From Edaphobacter sp. 12200R-103 (GTDB lineage: Bacteria; Acidobacteriota; Terriglobia; Terriglobales; Acidobacteriaceae), in NCBI RefSeq assembly GCF_010093025.1, contig NZ_CP048114.1:3534001-3598000 (forward strand): a stretch of DNA of 64,000 bases. Direction: 5' to 3'. Below are positions 9,054 to 16,968 of the stretch, piece by piece. The notes beneath the pieces are model-generated. The model saw nothing but the letters and a program-made list of their open reading frames with translations, ran no database searches and was not told where the DNA came from. The first letter of the stretch is position 1, and each line of letters opens with the position of its first letter. The position numbers and the translations under genes were made by a program.

Positions 9054-9398
9054 ATGAAGCGAATCTGCCTTTTGTCCCTTCTGGCCTGCGGATTGGCCGG
9101 GTGTAAATCGATCCCGCCACCGACGCCGCTCGACCAGCTCAACGCCCAGCAGGCGAGCGGTCACCAGGTCTTTCAGGCGCACTGCCAGGTCTGCCATAAC
9201 GACCGCACCAACGCCCCCCTTGCAGGTCCTTCGCTGCGCGGGATCTTCAAGAAGCAGTATCTGCCCAGCGGCGCGGCGGCCACCGATGAGCGCGTCTCCG
9301 CTACCATTCTTCACGGAAGGAACATGATGCCGGCTCTGGGCAATGAGATTGACACCCAGGATCTCAACGACCTGCTGGCCTATCTGCACACCTTATGA
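9054..9398 (+). CDS. small lipoprotein cytochrome c
   Basis: The 114-residue protein has a lipoprotein signal with lipobox LAGC (Cys17), then a class I cytochrome c domain. Heme is attached by CQVCH (Cys44, Cys47, His48) and the distal Met ligand is likely in RNMMPALG. It probably shuttles electrons at the outer face of a membrane. Its stop overlaps the start of the next membrane-protein gene by four bases (ATGA), so the two are translationally coupled. The partner oxidase or reductase is not in the window. Confidence 0.88.
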   Translation: MKRICLLSLLACGLAGCKSIPPPTPLDQLNAQQASGHQVFQAHCQVCHNDRTNAPLAGPSLRGIFKKQYLPSGAAATDERVSATILHGRNMMPALGNEIDTQDLNDLLAYLHTL

Positions 9399-9796
9399 GC
9401 GACGAGATTCAGGATACGGAGAAGAAAGAACAGGAGATCCAGCGGCTGCAGGCCCGCGCCGGCGGCATGTTGCCCGGCATTGCGGGCATCGCGATGTTCA
9501 TGATCTTCATGACCATCCTCAACGCCTTCGCCGCTCTGCGTGGAACCTTTGGGGCCACCACTGCCAAGTACAGCGTGCTTGCCGTTTGCACGTTGCTCGC
9601 GATCGGTGTCTTCGGCCTGCTGCGGCTGAAGAAATGGGGATGGGCCATTGTGACCGCGGGCTGCCTGCTTCTCAGCTCCGGAGACTTTTATTTTTTCGAG
9701 AAGACCAAGGTGGGCTTCTTCCTCGTTCGCGCCCTTCTGGTCCTGGTCTTCTTCCTCTACCTGGTCAGGACATCGGTGCGCGACCGTCTGCGATAA
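9395..9796 (+). CDS. small membrane protein, unknown function
   Basis: The 133-residue protein begins with a charged, probably coiled-coil N-terminus (residues 1-22) and then has four predicted membrane segments (about 25-47, 58-75, 80-97 and 105-123). I do not recognise a family. It overlaps the cytochrome c stop by four bases and is followed by another small membrane protein, so a role tied to the cytochrome's membrane electron transfer is possible but unproven. Confidence 0.7.
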   Translation: MSDEIQDTEKKEQEIQRLQARAGGMLPGIAGIAMFMIFMTILNAFAALRGTFGATTAKYSVLAVCTLLAIGVFGLLRLKKWGWAIVTAGCLLLSSGDFYFFEKTKVGFFLVRALLVLVFFLYLVRTSVRDRLR

Positions 9797-9820
9797 AACG
9801 CTGCAACAGGGGTGAGCAAA

Positions 9821-10213
9821 ATGCCGGGACAGAGCGTACCTGAAGTCTGCATGGCGGGCACCTTCCAGTCGCACGGGGGCGTAGCCCTTCTGGTCACCAT
9901 CGTGGGCGTGGCTGCCGCGGCCATCTGCTTGGCGAAGGGAGTCCAGTGGCTCCGCGAAGACGCCGAGTGCAGGCGTCAAAACCTGTCAGTGACTTCGCAT
10001 TACGCTGCGAAAGGCTGGCTGCTCGGGCTATGGCTCCTGGTGCCGCCGGCGTGGCTCTACGTCGAAGACATCTTCCTCTTCCGCCACTTCGGCAAGGCCG
10101 CCTGCTTCGACCAGTTCCGCTACGCCCAGCAGATCGTGATGCACGGCTGGACCGTCTTCGTCGCCGTTCTCGCTCTCGTCTACTTCGGCCGCGAGATCGC
10201 CGGGCGCGACTAG
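9821..10213 (+). CDS. small membrane protein, unknown function
   Basis: The 130-residue product has three predicted membrane segments (about residues 20-40, 63-82 and 106-125) and a short charged loop after the first. I recognise no family. I start at ATG 9821, which has GGGGTGAG seven bases upstream, rather than at the in-frame GTG three codons earlier that lies within that site. It is the last gene of the apparent cytochrome c operon. Confidence 0.65.
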   Translation: MPGQSVPEVCMAGTFQSHGGVALLVTIVGVAAAAICLAKGVQWLREDAECRRQNLSVTSHYAAKGWLLGLWLLVPPAWLYVEDIFLFRHFGKAACFDQFRYAQQIVMHGWTVFVAVLALVYFGREIAGRD

Positions 10214-10242
10214 CCCTCCTCCGCATAGCTCTTCTGAATCGG

Positions 10243-10821
10243 CTAGGCGCGCTGTCTTTCCCGGAAAGCCTCGACCTTGTGACGATTGCCGCACACCTGC
10301 ATGCTGCACCAGCGGCGGCGATGGCTCTTGGTGCGGTCATAGAACCACAGGATGCAGTCCTTGCCTTCGCAGGGACGCACCAGGTCGAAGTCGCCCGTCG
10401 CCAGCAGGTCAGCAGCCGACTCCGCAATGGGCGATAACACCTGCCGCAGCGTCTGCGCCGGACGATGCCGCTCGATCGCGAAACCTTTGCCCTCCGCTAA
10501 AAGCTGTGGATAGCTGATCGCATTAGCGAGAAAATTGTTCAGCGGCGCAATGTCAATCCGCTTGCCTGCCTTCCGCTTCAAGACCAGCGTCCGCAGCATC
10601 TCGCGCAACTCACGGGCTTCGAGCAGAAGCGCACCGCGCTCTATCTTCGGGTGCGCGTCAGGGGACATCCCGGCCTTCTCCAGCCAGTAGAGGACATCTT
10701 CATCGCTTCCCAGCATGTCGATCGGCGTTCCCGCAGGCGCAGCGATGGTGTTCAGGAAGTCCATCACCGGATGGTCGGCAACAAAGATCGGCGGATTTTC
10801 AGGAACATGCGGCACGGACAC
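10243..10821 (-). CDS. CGNR zinc-finger protein, probable transcription regulator
   Basis: The 192-residue protein has an N-terminal ABATE-type domain (about 1-140, with HPVMDFLNT near the start) and a C-terminal zinc finger of the CGNR type. The finger shows CEGKDCILWFYD, then RRRWCSMQVCGNRHKVEAFR, with four Cys placed to bind zinc and the family-naming CGNR tetrad. Such proteins are thought to bind DNA as stress regulators. It appears to start at GTG with GGGAGG four bases upstream. It is divergent from an alpha/beta hydrolase, and two long operator-like palindromes lie between them. Confidence 0.88.
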   Translation of the reverse strand: MSVPHVPENPPIFVADHPVMDFLNTIAAPAGTPIDMLGSDEDVLYWLEKAGMSPDAHPKIERGALLLEARELREMLRTLVLKRKAGKRIDIAPLNNFLANAISYPQLLAEGKGFAIERHRPAQTLRQVLSPIAESAADLLATGDFDLVRPCEGKDCILWFYDRTKSHRRRWCSMQVCGNRHKVEAFRERQRA

Positions 10822-10880
10822 TCGGCCTCCCGAGGCTCTGGGCGGCAGCCTGGTGATCCCGGCTGCCCCATACTTTGCAT

Positions 10881-10913
10881 TGTAACCATTGAAATAACTT
10901 TTGAAAAGTTACA
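10881..10913. promoter_or_regulatory. operator-like palindrome 1
   Basis: A 33-base element is bounded by TGTAAC and GTTACA and holds an inner perfect palindrome AACTTTT-G-AAAAGTT (10896-10910). It lies in the CGNR/hydrolase intergenic region and probably binds the divergent regulator. Confidence 0.5.
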
Positions 10914-10936
10914 TCCGGCGAGAGTCCGCATGCATC

Positions 10937-10969
10937 TGTAACCACAATTGCCTAAATTGTCTGGTTACA
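10937..10969. promoter_or_regulatory. operator-like palindrome 2
   Basis: A second 33-base element has the same TGTAAC-N21-GTTACA frame, with extended arms TGTAACCA and TGGTTACA plus inner CAATT/AATTG. Its centre is 56 bases from the first. Confidence 0.5.
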
Positions 10970-11024
10970 GCTTCGCCTCTGTCCGGTCTTCCAGAACCCT
11001 CTCACCACCCCAAAGGAGCCTCCA

Positions 11025-11927
11025 ATGTCCAGCACCGCCGCTAACGCCAAATCGGCCGTCTCCCTTCCCGTCGTCTCGACCCGCACCATCCAAGCCGATG
11101 GTGTCGAAGTCTTCTTCCGCGAGGCAGGCGATCCCTCCGCACCTGCCATTCTCTTGCTGCACGGCTTTCCCACTTCATCGCTGATGTTCCGCGAGCTGAT
11201 CCCGAGGCTTGCGCAGCGGTATCGTGTCATCGCTCCCGACCTTCCCGGCTTTGGATTCACCAGCGTTCCCGCGGAGCGCAACTACACCTACACCTTCGAG
11301 TCCATCGCGACGACGATCGGCGCCTTTACGGAGGCCCTCGGCCTCACCCGCTTTGCGATCTACATCTTCGACTACGGTGCTCCAACCGGCCTGCGCCTCG
11401 CGCTCAAGCATCCGGAGCGCATCACCGCCGTCGTCTCGCAGAACGGCAATGCCTACCTCGAGGGCCTTGGCGATGCATGGGACCCCATCAAGGCCTACTG
11501 GAAGGAGCCGACCCAGGAGCATCGCGACGCCCTGCGCGGAGTGTTGCAGTCTGACGCAACGAAGTGGCAGTACACGCACGGAGCCCCTGCCGACCGTGCA
11601 ATCGATCCCGCAACCTACACGCTTGATGTCGCCCTGATGCAGCGCCCCGGCAACGCCGACATCCAACTCGATCTCTTCCTTGACTACGCCTCCAACCTCA
11701 AGCTCTACCCTGCGTTCCAGGAGTACTTCCGCGAATATCAGCCGCCCACGCTAGCCATCTGGGGCAGGCACGATTCGTTCTTCATCCCTGCCGGCGCAGA
11801 GGCCTACAAAAAGGACAACCCCGACGCGACCGTTACTCTGCTCGATACAGGGCACTTCGCGCTCGAGACGCACGTCGAGGAGGTCGCCGCGGCCATCGAC
11901 GATCTCCTCGCCCGCGCAACCCGCTGA
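11025..11927 (+). CDS. alpha/beta hydrolase with Asp nucleophile (dehalogenase/epoxide hydrolase-like)
   Basis: The 300-residue hydrolase has an oxyanion-hole motif LLLHGFPTSS (about 43-52), a nucleophile elbow IFDYGAPTG in which Asp117 takes the nucleophile position, an acid residue in WGRHDSFF, and the catalytic His in DTGHFALE. Asp at the elbow is typical of haloalkane dehalogenases and epoxide hydrolases rather than Ser esterases. The cap domain lies at about 145-215. The natural substrate is not known. A GGAGCC site precedes the ATG. It is divergent from the CGNR gene, whose operators overlap its promoter region, which suggests induction by a compound it detoxifies. Confidence 0.85.
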   Translation: MSSTAANAKSAVSLPVVSTRTIQADGVEVFFREAGDPSAPAILLLHGFPTSSLMFRELIPRLAQRYRVIAPDLPGFGFTSVPAERNYTYTFESIATTIGAFTEALGLTRFAIYIFDYGAPTGLRLALKHPERITAVVSQNGNAYLEGLGDAWDPIKAYWKEPTQEHRDALRGVLQSDATKWQYTHGAPADRAIDPATYTLDVALMQRPGNADIQLDLFLDYASNLKLYPAFQEYFREYQPPTLAIWGRHDSFFIPAGAEAYKKDNPDATVTLLDTGHFALETHVEEVAAAIDDLLARATR

Positions 11928-11948
11928 ACCCGATACTCCGCCGCCAAC

Positions 11949-11978
11949 GCACACGGAATTTAGAATGGTTCCGTGTGC
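11949..11978. promoter_or_regulatory. hairpin upstream of purU with a -10 box in the loop
   Basis: Perfect ten-base arms GCACACGGAA and TTCCGTGTGC flank a ten-base loop that contains TAGAAT. There is no T-run after it, so it is not a classic terminator for the hydrolase. It could be an operator or an RNA structure for purU. Confidence 0.35.
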
Positions 11979-12033
11979 GCCGGCGAGTTCATTCTGCCGG
12001 CATCCCTTGCAAGAAAGATGCTGCCGGTCTTCC

Positions 12034-12897
12034 ATGAAAGATTCTGCTGTACTGCTGATTACCTGCCCCGATCAGAAGGGCCTTGTCGCTGCCGTCTCGG
12101 GTGAGCTCTACCGCTTCGGTGCAAACATTATTCACGCCGACCAGCACCGCGATCACGACGCTGGCCTCTTCTTTATGCGCGTCGAATGGGCGCTCGGGGG
12201 AGAGGGCGAGCCTGCCTTCGATATCGAGGCCTTTCGCAATGCGTTCGCGCCCATCGCCCGGCAGTACAACATGGACTCGCAGCTGCACGTTAGCGGATCG
12301 AAGCCGCGCGTGGCCATCTTCGTCTCGCAGCATCTCCACTGTTTGGCTGATCTTCTGCACCGCCACCAGATGGGCGAGCTCGACTGCGTGATTCCGCTGA
12401 TTATCAGCAACCATACCAACGGCGAGCCGCTGGCCCGTTTCTACGGCATCCCCTTCCATCATGTTCCACTCAGCACGGCGAACAAGGCTGAAGGGGAAGC
12501 AAAGCAGTTTGCCTTGCTCCAGGACGCCGCGGTGGAGCTGGTTGTACTGGCACGCTACATGCAGATCCTCTCGCCAGAGTTTGTGCGTCGTTATCCCTCC
12601 GCCGTCATCAACGTGCATCACTCATTCCTTCCAGCGTTTATCGGGGCACGGCCGTATCACGCGGCGCACAAGCGCGGCGTCAAGCTGATCGGCGCCACCA
12701 GCCACTACGTCACCGAGGAACTGGACGACGGCCCCATCATCGAACAGGACGTTACCCGCATCTCGCACCGCGACCAGGTCGAAGACCTCGTCGCCCGGGG
12801 CCGCGACCTCGAGCGCATGGTGCTTTCACGAGCCGTGGCATGGCACCTGGACCGCCGCATCCTGCGCTACGGGAACAAAACCGTCATCTTCGACTAA
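12034..12897 (+). CDS. purU: formyltetrahydrofolate deformylase
   Basis: The enzyme hydrolyses 10-formyl-THF to formate and THF, balancing one-carbon pools for purine synthesis. The 287-residue protein has an N-terminal ACT regulatory domain (about 1-80, starting LLITCPDQKGLVAAVSGEL) and a formyltransferase-fold catalytic domain. The catalytic Asn-His-Asp set is seen in ISNHTNGEP, NVHHSFLPAF and EELDDGPIIEQD. I start at MKDSAVLLI, immediately before the ACT strand; the frame is open 23 codons further upstream but that part has no homology. The ribosome site is weak. Confidence 0.94.
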   Translation: MKDSAVLLITCPDQKGLVAAVSGELYRFGANIIHADQHRDHDAGLFFMRVEWALGGEGEPAFDIEAFRNAFAPIARQYNMDSQLHVSGSKPRVAIFVSQHLHCLADLLHRHQMGELDCVIPLIISNHTNGEPLARFYGIPFHHVPLSTANKAEGEAKQFALLQDAAVELVVLARYMQILSPEFVRRYPSAVINVHHSFLPAFIGARPYHAAHKRGVKLIGATSHYVTEELDDGPIIEQDVTRISHRDQVEDLVARGRDLERMVLSRAVAWHLDRRILRYGNKTVIFD

Positions 12898-12933
12898 GGT
12901 GCGGCTCACGCGCGGGCATTCAGGATGCGTGCC

Positions 12934-13518
12934 TCAGGGGGTCGGACGTGAACCCAGGATCAGGATGTCCACCATCTTTTTCGCACTCTGCGGCCAGTCG
13001 GCAACAGGGGCCACATTGGAAATCCCAGCCAGCGCACGTAACAGGTCCAGCGGGTCGAGATCAGGCCGCAAATCGCCGCTCTCGACTGCTCGCGTAACCA
13101 GCCTGTTGATTGCTCCACGGATTAACTCTCCGGAACTTTCCATCACCTTAGGAGAACTGCCAGCCATCGTGTTTAGCGCCGGCACGATGATCAGCTTCGT
13201 CGCCATGTAGTCGACGAAGAGCCCCATCCACTTCCGCAAAGCGTCGACGGGCGGCATTGTGGTTGCAAACTCTCTCTCCGCAGCCGCCAGCTTCTCCACC
13301 TCGGTGCGGTAGACGGCCTCAAGAAGAGCCTCGCGCGTCGGAAAGTGACGATACAGTGTGCCCGGTCCCACTCCGGCCTGCCTCGCAATGTCGTCCAGAC
13401 TCACATCTGCTCCAAAGCCTGTAAAGGCTGCGCGGGCAACGTCGAGGATTCGCTCGCGGTTACGCAGCGCATCCGCGCGCGGCTTTCTCGATGGGGTTTC
13501 ATGAGAGTCTTGGGACAT
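12934..13518 (-). CDS. TetR family repressor
   Basis: The 194-residue regulator has an N-terminal helix-turn-helix (about 17-62, with DVSLDDIARQAGVGPGTLYRHF shortened here to its core IARQAGVGPGTLYRHF) and an all-helical ligand domain with a C-terminal half resembling the SbtR-like group. It is divergent from an SDR gene, and two copies of a 15-base palindrome sit between them. One of those covers an in-frame ATG seven codons upstream, so I start at the ATG at 13518 (MSQDSHETP). It presumably represses itself and the SDR gene until a small molecule binds. Confidence 0.88.
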   Translation of the reverse strand: MSQDSHETPSRKPRADALRNRERILDVARAAFTGFGADVSLDDIARQAGVGPGTLYRHFPTREALLEAVYRTEVEKLAAAEREFATTMPPVDALRKWMGLFVDYMATKLIIVPALNTMAGSSPKVMESSGELIRGAINRLVTRAVESGDLRPDLDPLDLLRALAGISNVAPVADWPQSAKKMVDILILGSRPTP

Positions 13519-13530
13519 GGGTCTTGTAAG

Positions 13531-13545
13531 CGGAGACATTCTCCG
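13531..13545. promoter_or_regulatory. TetR operator copy 1
   Basis: CGGAGA-CAT-TCTCCG is a perfect six-base inverted repeat 12 bases upstream of the tetR start. The second copy begins 31 bases further on, about three helical turns. Confidence 0.65.
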
Positions 13546-13561
13546 TTTATTATTTGTTTTG

Positions 13562-13576
13562 CGGAGACAATCTCCG
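13562..13576. promoter_or_regulatory. TetR operator copy 2
   Basis: CGGAGA-CAA-TCTCCG has the same arms as copy 1 and lies 65 bases upstream of the SDR start, in a position to block its promoter. Confidence 0.65.
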
Positions 13577-13641
13577 TTTTATCCCAGCGTCTCCCGCCAG
13601 TCAACGGCGCGAAACGAAGTCGGGATCAGGAGGAAAGCAAA

Positions 13642-14613
13642 ATGACGAACGTATTTGGCGCTAAGTCCACGACAGATGAGGTACTTGCAGGAGTCAACCT
13701 CAAAGGAAAACGAATCCTTGTAACCGGAGCATCTGCCGGCCTCGGCGTCGAAACCAGCCGCGCCCTCGTCGCGCACGGGGCGGACGTCGTCGGTGCAGTC
13801 CGCGATCTGCAGAAAGGCGAGGCCGCCACGGAAGAAGTACGTAAAGCAGCGAAGTCAAGCGGTGGCAGCTTTCAGCTGATTGAGCTCGACCTTGCTGATC
13901 TGGCAAGCGTTCGCGCCGCTGCCGACAAGCTGAACGCAAAGGGCGAGTCCTTCGACGTGATTATCGCCAACGCCGGGGTAATGGCGACGCCGTTCGGCAA
14001 AACCAGGGACGGATTCGAGACCCAGTTCGGAACCAACCACCTCGGTCACTTCGTCTTCGTCAACCGCATCGCCAAGCTGCTCAAAGACGGAGGGCGCCTC
14101 GTAAATCTCTCCTCGGCTGGCCACCGCTACTCCGACGTCAACCTCGACGACCCTAACTTTGAGAAGACCGAGTACAACCCATTTGAAGCCTACGGTCGCT
14201 CGAAGACGGCCAATATCCTCTTCTCCGTCGGCTTCGATAAGCGTTACAAGGGCAGGGGAGTTCGAGCTACCGCTGTTCATCCCGGCGGCATCTACACGGA
14301 GCTCGGCCGCCACATGTCCGAAGAGCAGTTCGCAGGTCTCCTCGAAAACGTAAATCGCCAGCGTCGCGAGGCTGGTCTGCCCGACTTCGAATTCAAGACC
14401 ATCCCGCAGGGCTCAGCCACCAGCGTCTGGGCGGCCGTCGTCGCCCCCGCCGATGAGGTCGGCGCCCACTACTGCGAAGACTGTCACGTCGCCAGCATCG
14501 TCGAGCCCTCAGACAACGTGTTAGCCGGCGGCGTCTACCGCTATGCGGTCGATCCGGAACGCGCCGAAGCTCTCTGGCGTAAGAGCGAAGAGATGGTCGG
14601 AGAGTCGTTCTAA
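13642..14613 (+). CDS. short-chain dehydrogenase/reductase (retinol dehydrogenase-like)
   Basis: The 323-residue oxidoreductase has the Rossmann nucleotide site TGASAGLG (about 28-35), the structural NAG motif (IIANAGVMATPF), the NHLGHF segment, and the catalytic Ser-Tyr-Lys set in VNLSSAGHRYS and YGRSKTAN. The layout matches the WWOX/retinol-dehydrogenase-like branch that uses NADP(H); the substrate is not known. A strong AGGAGGAAAG ribosome site fixes the start at 13642, although the frame is open further upstream through the tetR promoter. The two TetR operators suggest it is the main repressed target. Confidence 0.9.
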   Translation: MTNVFGAKSTTDEVLAGVNLKGKRILVTGASAGLGVETSRALVAHGADVVGAVRDLQKGEAATEEVRKAAKSSGGSFQLIELDLADLASVRAAADKLNAKGESFDVIIANAGVMATPFGKTRDGFETQFGTNHLGHFVFVNRIAKLLKDGGRLVNLSSAGHRYSDVNLDDPNFEKTEYNPFEAYGRSKTANILFSVGFDKRYKGRGVRATAVHPGGIYTELGRHMSEEQFAGLLENVNRQRREAGLPDFEFKTIPQGSATSVWAAVVAPADEVGAHYCEDCHVASIVEPSDNVLAGGVYRYAVDPERAEALWRKSEEMVGESF

Positions 14614-14755
14614 CCCCGTTCGTACTCAATCCCGACAAACGACATCGCCCATCTCCGTGCCTCCGGGGGATGGGCAGTCGTGCAAAAGCTGCTACCGTTG
14701 GATGCCCAACCCCATCCCTCTCACCCCAACCTGCAACTCGGTTACAGTGGATCGC

Positions 14756-15619
14756 ATGCTCACTCGAAGGAATCTCGTCGGAATTCTCGCCTCAGCCACC
14801 CTGTTTCCGAAAGTCGCCCTCGGGCAATCGTCATCGCTCGACGACCGTTTCTCCGTGATGATCTGGGTGCTTCGCAAGCGCGCCAGCTTCGAGCAAAACC
14901 TTGAGACCGTCGCGAAGGCGGGCTATAAGCACATCGAGCTCATCGGCGAGTTCTGGCAGTGGTCCGAAGCCGACCGCGAGCGCTACATGGCGAAGATGGC
15001 GCAGCTCGGCATCACGATCGATGCCACCACCGGCATGAAGCTCGGCTTCGCCGATCCTGCCGTGGGCGACGCTTACATCGCCGAGCTGAAGAAGCTGATC
15101 GTCGCTGCCAAACAGGTGAAGTGCAATCGCCTTATCCTGATGTCCGGCAAGGTGCTGCCTAATGTAGGTGACGAGGGCCAGCGCGCCGCCTCTATCGCTA
15201 CTCTCAAACGCGCAGCCGAGGTGCTGGAATCCGAAGGCATGGACGCTCTGCTGGAGCCCATCGACCGCCTCGAAAACCCCACCTACTGGATGGATGGCGT
15301 GGAGGAGGCCGCGACCATCACCCGCGCCGTTGGCAGCCCGCGCCTCAAGGTGCTCTACGACTTCTACCACGAGCAGCGAACCCGCGGAAACGTCATCGCA
15401 AAGCTCGAAAAGGTCCTCGATCAGGTCACCCTGGTGCACATCGCCGACGTACCCAAGCGCAGCGATCCCGGCACCGGCGAGATGAACTACGCCAACATCT
15501 ACCGCAAGCTGAAGGAGCTGAACTACAAGGGCATGATCGCCATGGAGTTCTACCCCCAGGCCGATCCCGAAGCTGCACTGCGCAAGGCGCGCACGGAGGC
15601 CGAAAGCATCCTCGCCTAG
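14756..15619 (+). CDS. TIM-barrel sugar isomerase/hydroxypyruvate isomerase-like, Tat-exported
   Basis: The 287-residue protein opens with a twin-arginine signal (TRRNLVGILASATLFPKVALG) and then a xylose-isomerase-type TIM barrel. The conserved acidic metal ligands are likely the Glu in LLEPIDR, the Asp in VLYDFYHEQ, and the Glu in MIAMEFYPQ, and VHIADVP supplies the His. The arrangement resembles hydroxypyruvate isomerase (Hyi). Export makes a role in extracytoplasmic sugar handling more likely than glyoxylate metabolism, but this is inference. TACAGT lies seven bases before the ATG and there is no ribosome site. Confidence 0.82.
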   Translation: MLTRRNLVGILASATLFPKVALGQSSSLDDRFSVMIWVLRKRASFEQNLETVAKAGYKHIELIGEFWQWSEADRERYMAKMAQLGITIDATTGMKLGFADPAVGDAYIAELKKLIVAAKQVKCNRLILMSGKVLPNVGDEGQRAASIATLKRAAEVLESEGMDALLEPIDRLENPTYWMDGVEEAATITRAVGSPRLKVLYDFYHEQRTRGNVIAKLEKVLDQVTLVHIADVPKRSDPGTGEMNYANIYRKLKELNYKGMIAMEFYPQADPEAALRKARTEAESILA

Positions 15620-15638
15620 CTGTCGTCTGGGCCTTAGC

Positions 15639-16880
15639 TCAGGAGGCAGGAAGTTCCGGCGGCGCAACCTCTGTTACCTTCAGCGGGGTCTCGTTCACGG
15701 CATTGCCCTTTCTTCCCGCGGCCATGCTCAGGACGCGGTGCGCGTAATCGGCGACCATGTTCACGCCTTCAGCATATTGCATGTTCGGCTTGATCCTTCC
15801 GCCGTTGTAGGCTCCCACTGCCTTGGCTGCGTCGCCGTGAAAGTAGTCCAGCAGATTGCGCAGCAGCAGCCCTGCATACGTTGTCAGGACGTGCGAATCC
15901 ACCTTGTCCAGATCCAGCTTACGCGGCGGCCGCAGGCGCGCCGGAAGCTTCGAGTAGTCGCGCTTGTCTTCCAGGTAGAGCTTGTGCGCATACCGCAGCG
16001 TCTCGCGGGTGATCTGCCACGGCCCCTGCGAATAGTTGCTGACCAGCACACGTCCCTTGCGGCGCTTCAGCACAATGTCGCCAGGCTCGGCATGCCGCTT
16101 CCACACCGAGTGGGTCAGGTCGCCGCGCACATCCATGTAGTTGTTCTCCATCGCGCCGATCCCCAGCAGCATGCTCAACGGAATGTCGTAGAACTTCGCC
16201 ACGTCGATCATGTCGGCCGCGAACTGCAGCGACTCTTTTTCCGACAGAACCTTCTCCGTCGGCACAATCTGCTCGCGTGCCCGCTTGTCGGTGGAGTTCT
16301 TGAACAGGATGAAGGTCGCCACGGCTGATTGCAGCTGACTTGCGGGCAGCTCCAGCAGCTTCTGTTTCACCGGCTGCTTGTACGCGGCATCGAACAGCGC
16401 CGTCTGCTTCCTCCAGTTCTCCAGCTCCGACACCGGAGGTGAATCCATCGAGTAGCGGTCGATAAACCGCTCGATCCTGAGCTTCGACAACCGCCTTCCT
16501 GATGACAGCAGATCGTTCGGCAGCACCAGATACAGGTTGTAGACGGGCTTCTGTTCAACCTCCTTCGAGGTCATCAGGACCTCCGCGCCTCGCACGGCAG
16601 GAACACCGGCCAGATACTGGAAGCGAAGATATGCCGTCAGCTCGTCAGGGTATTGGCCCACCAGCCCCACCAGGTTGCCGTTCGGCATGGAGACAACCGT
16701 CTCGCCATCCAGCACCCGCGCGATCGGAAGCGCCGTGTGGTCGAACTTCGGCATGGGAAGTACGCGGAATCGATACAGAAACCATCCGCAGGCCGCGACC
16801 AGCAGCAGGGAGTAAGGAACAGCAAACAGGAGCAGGTAGAGCGTGCGCCTTGTATGTCGTTCGTCGCGGCCGGTATCCAT
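15639..16880 (-). CDS. membrane-anchored lytic transglycosylase (SLT domain)
   Basis: The 413-residue protein has one N-terminal membrane anchor (about 12-34), a periplasmic region of unknown fold (about 40-230), and a lysozyme-like domain (about 245-390). The catalytic Glu is likely in LGIGAMENNYMDVRGD, followed by NYSQGPWQIT and the late AVGAYNGG motif usual in SLT enzymes. It should cleave glycan strands to give anhydromuropeptides. The start at 16880 has GGGAGC four bases upstream; the frame remains open a long way back, antisense to lipA. It is divergent from lipA. Confidence 0.85.
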   Translation of the reverse strand: MDTGRDERHTRRTLYLLLFAVPYSLLLVAACGWFLYRFRVLPMPKFDHTALPIARVLDGETVVSMPNGNLVGLVGQYPDELTAYLRFQYLAGVPAVRGAEVLMTSKEVEQKPVYNLYLVLPNDLLSSGRRLSKLRIERFIDRYSMDSPPVSELENWRKQTALFDAAYKQPVKQKLLELPASQLQSAVATFILFKNSTDKRAREQIVPTEKVLSEKESLQFAADMIDVAKFYDIPLSMLLGIGAMENNYMDVRGDLTHSVWKRHAEPGDIVLKRRKGRVLVSNYSQGPWQITRETLRYAHKLYLEDKRDYSKLPARLRPPRKLDLDKVDSHVLTTYAGLLLRNLLDYFHGDAAKAVGAYNGGRIKPNMQYAEGVNMVADYAHRVLSMAAGRKGNAVNETPLKVTEVAPPELPAS

Positions 16881-16968
16881 CGTGCTCCCTTTTGCGCGAC
16901 ACCAGATTACGGACCCGGCGACGGAAATGGCGAACAGGAGGGAACCTCCAGATACAATAGAAAACGAG

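Noticed and set aside
13345..13641. A 99-codon upstream extension of the SDR gene
   Set aside because: It runs antisense through tetR and across both operators; AGGAGG before 13642 gives the real start.
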